In this document: in pieces, positions 41,791 to 49,421 of the stretch
Position numbering within the stretch: position 1 is the first letter of the stretch
Layout: every line of letters begins with the position of its first letter
Origin: Saccharothrix sp. NRRL B-16348
Lineage (GTDB): Bacteria; Actinomycetota; Actinomycetes; Mycobacteriales; Pseudonocardiaceae
NCBI RefSeq assembly: GCF_001280085.1
Contig: NZ_LGED01000068.1
Coordinates: 111,178 to 175,177, forward strand
Reading direction: 5' to 3'
DNA: 64,000 nucleotides
Translations under genes and position numbers: made by a program
Notes under the pieces: model-generated
The model's database searches: none
The model's input: the letters and a program-made list of their open reading frames with translations, nothing else
Told to the model about the DNA's origin: nothing

Positions 41791-42375
41791 TCATCGTCCC
41801 ACTCGGGGACGCGCGGTCGTTCGGGCAAAGCGGTGACGTTCGGCGGGGAAGTGGTCCGGTCCGGTTGACGGAAGTGGCACCGACCAGTCCACTGTGGACC
41901 CGCCGCTCAACCGGACCGCGCCTGCCGCGCGCAGCATCCGGGCGACGGCGCGGTGGCCCGCCAGGTGCGTCGCGGTGAACCGGTCGAACCCGTTGGCGGA
42001 CGCGGAAGACGCGAGCCGGGCCACCATCGCGGTGGCCAGGCCCACGCGCCGCCACGGCGGGGCGACCACCACCGCGACCTCGGCCGCGCCGGGCTCGCCG
42101 GTCGCCTCGTAGCGCGCGATCGCCACACCCCGACCGGTGGTGTCACGGGCGACGATCGCGCACCGGCGCACGTGGTCCAGGTCGGTGAGGTGGGTGAGGA
42201 GCGCGGGCGTGACCGGCGGCGCCGCGCCGCAGAACCGCTGGAACAGCGTGTCCACGTCCGCGTTCCGCAACGCCTCCGCCAGCTCCTCGCGGTCGGCGGG
42301 CGTCACGGGCGTCAACCGCACGTGCCGCCCGTCGGCCAGCCGCAGGGCTCGCGCGTCCGGTGATCTCGTTGGCAT
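41791..42375 (-). CDS. GNAT-family N-acetyltransferase
   Basis: The 194-residue product follows the GNAT fold: RHVRLTPVTPADREELAEAL at the start, VAIARYEATGEPGAAEVAVV, then the acetyl-CoA loop PPWRRVGLATAMVARLASSA, then FTATHLAGHRAVARMLRAAG. The C-terminal 45 residues are polar and extended. The substrate is unknown. Confidence 0.85.
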   Translation of the reverse strand: MPTRSPDARALRLADGRHVRLTPVTPADREELAEALRNADVDTLFQRFCGAAPPVTPALLTHLTDLDHVRRCAIVARDTTGRGVAIARYEATGEPGAAEVAVVVAPPWRRVGLATAMVARLASSASANGFDRFTATHLAGHRAVARMLRAAGAVRLSGGSTVDWSVPLPSTGPDHFPAERHRFARTTARPRVGR

Positions 42376-42713
42376 GGAATGTCACTCCTGTCGACGACGA
42401 CCGCGGGCAGCCACGCCGTCGGAGCTGCTGGTGGGGAGGGGCGCGAGGGGTGCGCGCCCGGATCGGCCACCGGCCCGGATCGGCCACGAGTGCGCCCGAA
42501 GCCGCGCGGAAACCGATCACCCCTCGATTTTGGCCCCGTCACGGCCGCCGGCGCAGGGGGCCAATGCGCGTCCTTCGCACCGGCGCGGGCGCCGATCGCG
42601 AACCCCTGACGGCGGATCCCGCCGGGGTGGCGCCACTGTCACCCTGGGTACCCCGCAGCCACATGCCAGTTGGATCCCTCTCCACCGCTCTAGTGGAATT
42701 GCGAGGTGCGGCG
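42376..42713. other. intergenic region between GNAT and TPR genes
   Basis: This 338-base gap between divergent genes has no convincing gene. It contains a direct repeat CCCGGATCGGCCAC at 42457-42470 and 42474-42487. The GAGGTG ribosome-binding site of the next gene is at its right end. Promoters for both genes should lie here, but I cannot pick them out. Confidence 0.45.
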
Positions 42714-43658
42714 ATGGCAGAACCTCAGCACGTCCCGGCACACATCGGGGTCGCGGACGTGGAGCGCTTGGCGGCCGAGACCGAACGCCTGCGCGGCGTG
42801 GACTACCGGCGGGGTGGCGGCGCGTGCCGCGAGTCGGCGATCGAGTGCGCGACGCGGCACGACCGGCTGCTGGACGCCGCCGCACCGGGCACCGTGCGCC
42901 GGCGGCTGCTGGTCGCGTTGGCCGACCTGCACAACCTGGCCGCGTGGACGTGCTTCGACACCGGCTTCGAGGACACCGCCACACGGCACTGGGACCTGGC
43001 GCTGGGGATGGCGGTGGAGGCCGGGCACCACGACCTGGCGGCCAACATCCACTACCGCGTCGGCCGACTGCGGCTGCACGGCGGCAGGCGGCGCGAGGCG
43101 CTGGAGGCGTTCTCGGCCGGGCTGGTCGCGGCACGCCGAGCGGGTTCACGGCGTGCCGTCGCGATGTTGCGCGCGAACCAGGCGTGGGCGCACGCGGGGC
43201 TGGGGGACGAGGCCGAGGCGGTGCGGCTGCTGAACCTGGCGCACGACGAGTTCGCGCGCGCGTCCGGCCCGGCGCCGGGGTGGGCGCGCTTCTTCGACGA
43301 GCCGGACCTGTGCGGGTTGACCGGCGTGGTGCTGACCGACCTGGCCCGGACGGTCGACCCGGCGCACACCGCGCCCGCGATCGACTCGCTCACCGCCGCC
43401 GTGGCCGGCTACTCGGCGGGCATGACGCGCAGCCGCGCGTTCAGCCTGATGGCGTTGGCCGCCAACCACTTGGTGGACGGGGACTGCGACCAGGCGGCCG
43501 ACGTGGGCGGGCAGGCCCTGGCGCTGGCGGGCGCGATCCGCTCGACCCGCGTCGCCGACCGGCTGCGCCCGCTGCGCCGGCTGGCCGACCGCCACCCCGG
43601 CAACCCGCACGCCCGGACCCTGTCCGCCCGCGTCGCCGCCTTCACCCCGCCGGTCTGA
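42714..43658 (+). CDS. TPR-like sensor domain protein without HTH
   Basis: ATG 42714 follows GAGGTG. The 314-residue product resembles the C-terminal TPR region of many actinobacterial XRE regulators: VADVERLAAETERLRGVDYR, SAIECATRHDRLLDAAAPGT, ADLHNLAAWTCFDTGFEDTA, IHYRVGRLRLHGGRRREALE and LANQAWAHAGLGDEAEAVRL-like helices. No DNA-binding part is found upstream in frame, so it is either a naturally HTH-less partner or a regulator that lost its HTH. Confidence 0.75.
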   Translation: MAEPQHVPAHIGVADVERLAAETERLRGVDYRRGGGACRESAIECATRHDRLLDAAAPGTVRRRLLVALADLHNLAAWTCFDTGFEDTATRHWDLALGMAVEAGHHDLAANIHYRVGRLRLHGGRRREALEAFSAGLVAARRAGSRRAVAMLRANQAWAHAGLGDEAEAVRLLNLAHDEFARASGPAPGWARFFDEPDLCGLTGVVLTDLARTVDPAHTAPAIDSLTAAVAGYSAGMTRSRAFSLMALAANHLVDGDCDQAADVGGQALALAGAIRSTRVADRLRPLRRLADRHPGNPHARTLSARVAAFTPPV

Positions 43659-43700
43659 CGGCCCGTCCGCGTCCGCCCGGCACCGGTTCCGCCATCCACA

Positions 43701-43732
43701 CCGCCCCCGACCCGGACCAGGGTCGGGGGCGG
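43701..43732 (+). terminator. terminator after the TPR gene
   Basis: CCGCCCCCGACCC (43701-43713) pairs perfectly with GGGTCGGGGGCGG (43720-43732) over a six-base loop. It insulates the pectin operon promoter that follows. Confidence 0.85.
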
Positions 43733-43786
43733 CTCACGTCGTGCGGGCCCCGCAGTGGGCCGGTCGCGCCATCGAATTCGACTCGA

Positions 43787-43843
43787 ATTCGACGATCCGT
43801 CGAATCCCGTGGTCGAACGACAATCGAACGACGTTACGTCGTT
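43787..43843. promoter_or_regulatory. two inverted repeats upstream of the pectin operon
   Basis: ATTCGACG-ATC-CGTCGAAT (43787-43805) and AACGACG-TTA-CGTCGTT (43827-43843) are perfect inverted repeats with three-base spacers, about 39 bases centre to centre. Both contain a CGACG/CGTCG core and lie 92-148 bases before the lyase start. They are candidate operators for a pectin-responsive regulator not encoded in the window. Confidence 0.62.
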
Positions 43844-43934
43844 GACGTGTGGCGGACACTTTCGCAATACTCTGTTCGCACATCTGGAACGTGTTCACAT
43901 TTATGAACAAATTCGCCGGGGAAGGCCCCTCGTC

Positions 43935-46097
43935 ATGCGGATACTCAGTACTGCGCTCGTGCTTTCCTGCGCCCTTGGCGTGATCGCGGCAGCACCCGCG
44001 CACGCAGGCCATGACCTGGGGAGACAGGTTCTCCAACCCGGTGACGGCTGGGCTTCGAGCGGCACCGGGACCACCGGTGGATCGGCTGCGACCACCGAAC
44101 ACGTCGTGCGCACGGCGGCGGAACTGCGGGCCGCCCTGGCGGCGCCCGCGCCGCGCCTCATCAAAGTGCGCGGCGTAATCGACGTCAGGGCTGATTGCGC
44201 AACATATGCCACGGACGGCTACACGCTCGCGGGCTATTTGGCCGCATACGACCCCGCCGTTTGGGGGCGTGACACCGAGCCGAGCGGCCCACTGGAGGAC
44301 GCCCGCGCCGCGTCCGCCCGCCGCCAGGCCGAGGCCATCTCCTTCGCCGTCGGCTCCGACACGACGATCGTCGGCGACGGCAAGGGCGCGGGCATCACCG
44401 GCGCGAGCATCCGGATCCACGGCGCCACGAACGTGATCATCCGCAACCTCACGTTCCGCGACACCCGCGACTGCTTCCCGCAGTGGGACCCGACCGACGG
44501 CGCCACCGGCAACTGGAACTCCGACTACGACGCGGTCTCCCTCAACCGCGCCACGAACGTGTGGGTCGACCACAACACGTTCACCGACCAGCCGTTCCCG
44601 GACAGCGCGGCGCCGGAGCACTTCGGCCGCCCCTTCCAGCAGCACGACGGCTCGCTCGACATGACCAACGGCACCGACCTGGTCACCGCGTCGTACAACC
44701 TGTTCTCCGACCACGGCAAGACGATGCTCATCGGCTCGTCGAACACTTCGACCACCGACCCCGGCAAGCTCCGGATCTCGGTGCACCACAACGTGTTCCG
44801 CAACGTCGAGGAACGCCTGCCGCGCGTCCGCTTCGGCCAGGTGCACGTCTACAACAACCTGTACGAGCCCGGACCGACGTTCACCTACGCGTGGGGCGTC
44901 GGCGTGCAGTCGAAGCTGTACGTGGAGAACAACTACGTCAAGCTCGCCGGCGGCGGCGCGGTCGAGGACCTGATCTACAACTGGGGCGGCACGGCCATCA
45001 CCGAGGTCGGCACGCTCGTCGACGGGCAGCCGGTCGACGTGCTCGACGCGTTCAACGCGGCCAACCCGACCGCGCAGCTCGCCGGCGACGCCGGCTGGAC
45101 GCCCCAGTTCACCCTCGGCCTGGAAGCCACGTCCCGGGTGAAGAACCTCAAGGCGGGCGCCCAGCAGCGCGAGCGCTACCACGTCGCCAAGGGCACGGAC
45201 TTCGACACCGTGCAGGCCGCGATCGACGCCGCACCGCCGGGCACCACCATCACCATCGGCAAGGGCGTGTACCGCGAGGTCGTCCGGGTGCCCGCGACCA
45301 AGCCCGACCTGACCCTCAAGGGCTCCACCGGCACCGCGCGCGACGTCGTCATCGACTACGACAACGCCAACGGCACCAAGAAGCCCGACGGCACGACCTA
45401 CGGCACCACCGGCTCGGCCACCGCCACCATCGAGGCCGACGGCTTCACCGCGCGCGACCTGACGTTCAGCAACTCGTTCGACCGGGCCGCGCACCCCGAG
45501 ATCACCAACACGCAGGCCGTCGCGGTGAAGGCGACCGGCGACCGGCAGTACTACGACCGCGTCCGCTTCCTCGGCCACCAGGACACCCTGTACGCCGACA
45601 CGCGCGCCGTGGGCACCAAGGCCCGCCAGTACTACCGGGGCAGCGAGATCGTCGGCGACGTCGACTTCATCTTCGGCCGCGCCACCGCCGTGTTCGACCA
45701 GGTCACCATCAGGGCGCTCGACCGGGGCGGCGACCCCAACGGCTACCTCACCGCTGCCAGCACCCGCCGCGACAACCCCCACGGCTTCCTGATCATGAAC
45801 TCCACGATCCTCAGCGACGCACCCGCGGGCACCTACTACCTCGGCCGGCCCTGGCACCCCGGCGGCGACCCCGACGCCATCGCGTCCGTCGTCATCCGCG
45901 ACACCAAGCTGCCCGCCGCGGTGAAGACCGCGCCGTGGACCGACATGTCCGGCTTCTCCTGGCGCGACGCCCGGTTCGCCGAGTTCCGCAACTCCGGCCC
46001 CGGCGCCACCCCCGGCGCGGACCGGCCCCAGCTGACCCACGACCAGGCCTCACAGCACACCCTCCGCGCGTACCTCGGCGACTGGAACCCCGCATGA
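43935..46097 (+). CDS. secreted bifunctional pectate lyase (PL1)-pectin methylesterase (CE8)
   Basis: ATG 43935 follows GGGGAAGG. The 720-residue product has a signal peptide (to about residue 24, ...APAHA). A PL1 beta-helix spans about 45-400 (TTIVGDGKGAGITGASIRIH, NVWVDHNTFTDQPFPDS, HGKTMLIGSSNTS, EERLPRVRFGQVHVYNNLYE). A complete CE8 pectin methylesterase spans about 410-720 (VAVKATGDRQYYDRVRFLGH, GDVDFIFGRATAVFD, YYLGRPWHPGGDP). The CE8 part demethylates pectin and the PL1 part cuts the product by beta-elimination, an efficient tandem. The stop overlaps the first permease start as ATGA. Confidence 0.93.
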   Translation: MRILSTALVLSCALGVIAAAPAHAGHDLGRQVLQPGDGWASSGTGTTGGSAATTEHVVRTAAELRAALAAPAPRLIKVRGVIDVRADCATYATDGYTLAGYLAAYDPAVWGRDTEPSGPLEDARAASARRQAEAISFAVGSDTTIVGDGKGAGITGASIRIHGATNVIIRNLTFRDTRDCFPQWDPTDGATGNWNSDYDAVSLNRATNVWVDHNTFTDQPFPDSAAPEHFGRPFQQHDGSLDMTNGTDLVTASYNLFSDHGKTMLIGSSNTSTTDPGKLRISVHHNVFRNVEERLPRVRFGQVHVYNNLYEPGPTFTYAWGVGVQSKLYVENNYVKLAGGGAVEDLIYNWGGTAITEVGTLVDGQPVDVLDAFNAANPTAQLAGDAGWTPQFTLGLEATSRVKNLKAGAQQRERYHVAKGTDFDTVQAAIDAAPPGTTITIGKGVYREVVRVPATKPDLTLKGSTGTARDVVIDYDNANGTKKPDGTTYGTTGSATATIEADGFTARDLTFSNSFDRAAHPEITNTQAVAVKATGDRQYYDRVRFLGHQDTLYADTRAVGTKARQYYRGSEIVGDVDFIFGRATAVFDQVTIRALDRGGDPNGYLTAASTRRDNPHGFLIMNSTILSDAPAGTYYLGRPWHPGGDPDAIASVVIRDTKLPAAVKTAPWTDMSGFSWRDARFAEFRNSGPGATPGADRPQLTHDQASQHTLRAYLGDWNPA

Positions 46098-46969
46098 GGA
46101 CACGCACCTGGGCGCCCTACGCCCTGATCGCACCGACGCTGGTGCTGATGGCGATCTTCCTGGTCTACCCGATCGGGAGCGTCGTCTACTACAGCCTCCA
46201 GCGGTACAACGTCACGCAGCCGTGGAAGAACGGCTTCGCGGGGCTGGACAACTTCAAGCAGATGCTGTTCGACGACCCGCTGTTCTGGCAGAGCCTCGCG
46301 TTCAGCGCCAAGTGGGTGGTCGTCGAAGTCGGGCTGCAACTGCTGCTCGGGCTGATCCTGGCCCTGATCGTGAACGAGACGTTCATCGGCCGGGGCATGG
46401 CGCGGGCGCTGGTGTTCTCGCCGTGGGCGGTGTCCGGCGTGCTCACCACCGGCATCTGGATCCTGCTGCTCAACCCGTCCACCGGCATCTTCCAGGAGCT
46501 GTCGAACCTCGGCATCGGCTCGCCGGGCACCTCGGTGCTCGGCAACCCCGACACGGTGTTCGACGCCCTCGTGGTGACCGAGCTGTGGCGCGGCGTGCCG
46601 TTCTTCGCGATCCTGCTGCTCGCCGACCTCCAGAGCATCCCCAAGGACCTCTACGAGGCGGCGTCCGTGGACGGCGCGAGCCGGTGGCGGCGCTTCACCA
46701 GCGTCACCCTGCCGCACCTGAAGGACGCGATCATCCTGTCGACGCTGCTGCGCGCGGTGTGGGAGTTCAACAACGTCGACCTCATCTACACCCTGACCGG
46801 CGGCGGCCCCGCGAACCAGACCACCACGCTGCCGCTGTACGTGGCCAGGCAGGCCGTCGACTCGCACAACTTCGGGTACGGCTCGGCGCTCACCGTGGCC
46901 GGGTTCCTGATCCTGCTGTTCTTCTCGATCGCCTACCTGAGGCTGTCGAAGTTCGGGAGTCGCGCATGA
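46094..46969 (+). CDS. sugar ABC transporter permease (MalF/UgpA type)
   Basis: The 291-residue membrane protein begins YALIAPTLVLMAIFLVYPIG. The EAA loop is YEAASVDGASRWRRFTSVTLPHLKD and TLTGGGPANQTTTLPLYVAR follows. Its ATG overlaps the lyase-esterase stop (ATGA). With the next two genes it forms an importer, probably for unsaturated oligogalacturonides released by the fused enzyme. No ATPase gene is present. Confidence 0.93.
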   Translation: MRTRTWAPYALIAPTLVLMAIFLVYPIGSVVYYSLQRYNVTQPWKNGFAGLDNFKQMLFDDPLFWQSLAFSAKWVVVEVGLQLLLGLILALIVNETFIGRGMARALVFSPWAVSGVLTTGIWILLLNPSTGIFQELSNLGIGSPGTSVLGNPDTVFDALVVTELWRGVPFFAILLLADLQSIPKDLYEAASVDGASRWRRFTSVTLPHLKDAIILSTLLRAVWEFNNVDLIYTLTGGGPANQTTTLPLYVARQAVDSHNFGYGSALTVAGFLILLFFSIAYLRLSKFGSRA

Positions 46970-47859
46970 CCGAGACGTTGACCCGGCGACCGGTGGACTC
47001 CGCGCCGCCGCCCCGGCAGCCGACGAAGAAGCGCCGCCGGGCCGTGGCCGAGGAGCCGGGCAAGCCGTGGATGATCCACGTGCCGCTGTTCCTGTACCTG
47101 CTGTTCACGCTCATCCCGTTCTACTGGATGCTGGTGTTCGCGGTTCGGCCGGCCGGTTCCACGCAGCTCGTGCCGTGGCCGATCTCGTTCGAGCACTTCG
47201 ACACGGTGTGGAACGACATCGGGTTCGGCATCTTCTTCTACAACAGCGTGGTCATGGGCCTCGGCGTGCTCGTGTTCGTGACCATCCTGTCGGTGATGGG
47301 CGGGTACGCGCTGGCCCGGTTCAAGTTCCGCGGCCAGCGGGTGTTCCTGCTGGCGATGCTGTGCAGCCAGTTCATCCCCGGCGCGATGATGCTGATCCCG
47401 CTGTTCGTCATCTTCAAGGGCCTCGGGCTGCTCAACAGCATCACCGGCCTGGTCATCGCCGAGGTGGCGTTCCAGCTGCCGCTGTCGCTGATCCTGATGA
47501 GCGGCTTCATCCGCAACATCTCCGTGGAACTCGAAGAAGCCGCCATGGTCGACGGCTGCTCGCGCCTGCGCGCGTTCTTCGCCGTCGTCCTCCCACAGCT
47601 CAAGCCCGCCCTGGTGGCAGTCGGGTCGTTCGCGTTCATCGGCGCCTGGAACCAGTTCCTGTTCGCGCTGATGTTCGCCACGCGGCAGGACAAGTTCACC
47701 CTGCCGGTCGGCCTGAGCTACACGTTGGGTGAGTTCAACACCGACTTCGGAGCCCTCGCCGCCGGTGGCGTGGTCGCGGCCGTGCCGGTTGTCCTCGTTT
47801 TCGCCGTCGTGCAGCGGTTCCTGGTGCAGGGGCTCAGCGCCGGGGCTGTCAAGGGATAG
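46966..47859 (+). CDS. sugar ABC transporter permease (MalG type)
   Basis: The 297-residue product has a longer basic cytoplasmic N-terminus (RQPTKKRRRAVAEEPGKPW), then six helices and the EAA loop LEEAAMVDGCSRLRAFFAVVLPQLKP. Its start overlaps the previous stop (ATGA). It pairs with the MalF-type subunit to form the transport channel for pectin fragments. Confidence 0.93.
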   Translation: MTETLTRRPVDSAPPPRQPTKKRRRAVAEEPGKPWMIHVPLFLYLLFTLIPFYWMLVFAVRPAGSTQLVPWPISFEHFDTVWNDIGFGIFFYNSVVMGLGVLVFVTILSVMGGYALARFKFRGQRVFLLAMLCSQFIPGAMMLIPLFVIFKGLGLLNSITGLVIAEVAFQLPLSLILMSGFIRNISVELEEAAMVDGCSRLRAFFAVVLPQLKPALVAVGSFAFIGAWNQFLFALMFATRQDKFTLPVGLSYTLGEFNTDFGALAAGGVVAAVPVVLVFAVVQRFLVQGLSAGAVKG

Positions 47860-47867
47860 GGAGCATC

Positions 47868-49154
47868 ATGAGAAAACTGCTGGTCGCCGTGGCCGCCGCC
47901 GCCCTGGCGCTGTCCGCCTGCTCGTCCGGGGGAGGTGCGGGCGCCGACGGGAACGTCACCATCACGTTCTGGGACAACAACGGCGGCCCCGCCCGCGAGC
48001 CGATCTACAAGGAGCTGATCACGCGCTTCGAGGCCGCGAACCCGAACATCAAGGTCGAGTACGTCGGCATCCCCAGCGCGTCGGTGCAGCAGAAGTACGA
48101 CACCGCCATCGCCGGCGGCGAGACGCCCGACGTCGGCGGCGTGACCACCTCGTACCTCGCGCACCTCGTCGGCCAGGAGGCGCTGGCGCCCCTCGACGAC
48201 CGCATCACCGGCGGACCGCTGAAGGACAAGCTGCTCCCGTCCCTGGTCGAGACCGTCCGCCAGACCGCGCCCGACGGCAAGCTCTACATCGTCCCGTCCT
48301 CGGCCAACATGGACATCATCTGGTACCGCACCGACTGGTTCAAGGACGCGGGTCTCGAGGTCCCGAAGACCTGGGACGAGTTCATCACCACCGCGGAGAA
48401 GCTCACCGACACCGCCGCGAACAAGTACGGCTACACCATCCGCGGCGGCGCCGGCTCCGTGTTCCAGCTGATCACCGAGGCCTACGCGTACTCCGGCGTG
48501 GACAACTTCTTCAAGGACGGCAAGAGCACCCTCAACGATCCCGCCAACGCCGAGCTCGTCGACAAGGTCGCCGACCTCTACAAGAAGGCCACCCCCGAGG
48601 CCGACGTCAACAACAGCTTCACCCAGATGATCGCCCAGTTCACCGGCGGCTCCGTCGCGATGATGCACCACAACCTCGGCTCGTACAGCGACGTGACCAA
48701 GGCCCTCGGCGACAAGGTCGCGGCGATGCCGCTGCCCGTCGGCCCGAGCGGCAAGCGGACCGTCGTGCCCAACCCGACCGACGGCTTCGCGGTGTTCAAG
48801 AACAGCGAGAACCAGGACGCCGCCTGGAAGTTCGCCGAGTTCCTGACCTCCGCCGAGTCCAACAGCTACTGGAACGAGAAGGTCGGCCAGATCCCCGCCA
48901 ACACCGACGTGCGCAGCGCCGCGTGGATCGACACGGCCGCCCACGTGAAGATGGCCCTCGGCGTCCTGGAAGACCCGGCCACCGTCCTCGTGCCCGCCCC
49001 GGTCTACCTGCCGCAGTACTCGTCCATCACCAAGACCGACAGCGAGCCCCAGTACCAGAAGGTGCTGCTCGGCGAGCTGACCGGCCAGCAGTTCCTGGAC
49101 GAGATGGCGAAGAAGCTCACCGAGGCGCAGAAGGAGTGGGAGGACCGCAAGTGA
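47868..49154 (+). CDS. sugar-binding lipoprotein of the pectin operon
   Basis: The 428-residue product has a lipobox LSAC (Cys18) and a mature family 1 binding protein: VTITFWDNNGGPAREPIYKE, TPDVGGVTTSYLAHLVGQEA, LYIVPSSANMDIIWYRTDWF and VVPNPTDGFAVFKNSENQDA. It begins eight bases after the permease stop. Operon position says it delivers oligogalacturonides, or another pectin-derived sugar, to the two permeases. Confidence 0.92.
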   Translation: MRKLLVAVAAAALALSACSSGGGAGADGNVTITFWDNNGGPAREPIYKELITRFEAANPNIKVEYVGIPSASVQQKYDTAIAGGETPDVGGVTTSYLAHLVGQEALAPLDDRITGGPLKDKLLPSLVETVRQTAPDGKLYIVPSSANMDIIWYRTDWFKDAGLEVPKTWDEFITTAEKLTDTAANKYGYTIRGGAGSVFQLITEAYAYSGVDNFFKDGKSTLNDPANAELVDKVADLYKKATPEADVNNSFTQMIAQFTGGSVAMMHHNLGSYSDVTKALGDKVAAMPLPVGPSGKRTVVPNPTDGFAVFKNSENQDAAWKFAEFLTSAESNSYWNEKVGQIPANTDVRSAAWIDTAAHVKMALGVLEDPATVLVPAPVYLPQYSSITKTDSEPQYQKVLLGELTGQQFLDEMAKKLTEAQKEWEDRK

Positions 49155-49158
49155 CGTC

Positions 49159-49180
49159 GTCCCCTCTGGCGAGAGGGGAC
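49159..49180 (+). terminator. hairpin between transporter and dehydratase genes
   Basis: GTCCCCTCT (49159-49167) and AGAGGGGAC (49172-49180) form a perfect nine-base stem with a GGCG tetraloop, four bases after the binding-protein stop. It may end transcription or tune read-through into the leader ORF and dehydratase gene. Confidence 0.75.
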
Positions 49181-49343
49181 TCTCACCCTCACGGATGAGA
49201 CTTCCTGTTTCACGGCCGACCGCGGAAGGAGGACCCTTGCCTGCTCACGTCAGCTCCACCGGCGGCAACCGCTCGACCGGCGGCCAGGATGTTCCTCGCC
49301 GCGTTCGCCGTTCGCATACTGATCACATTAGCGAGGGGATGTC

Positions 49344-49421
49344 ATGAACAGGGCTTCGTCTCACCCGATCGAGATCGGTCCTCGCGCCGAGGACCGCGAC
49401 CGCCGGCGGAGGTCGCTGTGA
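49344..49421 (+). CDS. 25-aa leader peptide upstream of the dehydratase
   Basis: ATG 49344 follows GAGGGG by six bases. The frame gives MNRASSHPIEIGPRAEDRDR plus a basic end RRRSL, and stops at TGA 49419-49421, overlapping the dehydratase GTG as GTGA. The overlap implies translational coupling. The peptide ends in a run of Arg codons (CGC CGG CGG AGG) that could slow ribosomes. It may be a leader peptide or a small protein; its sequence is not one I know. Confidence 0.45.
   Translation: MNRASSHPIEIGPRAEDRDRRRRSL

Noticed and set aside
49289..49417. Earlier start for the dehydratase at 49289
   Set aside because: The added 43 residues do not fit the family N-terminus, and the GTG at 49418 has a GGAGG site and overlaps the leader ORF.
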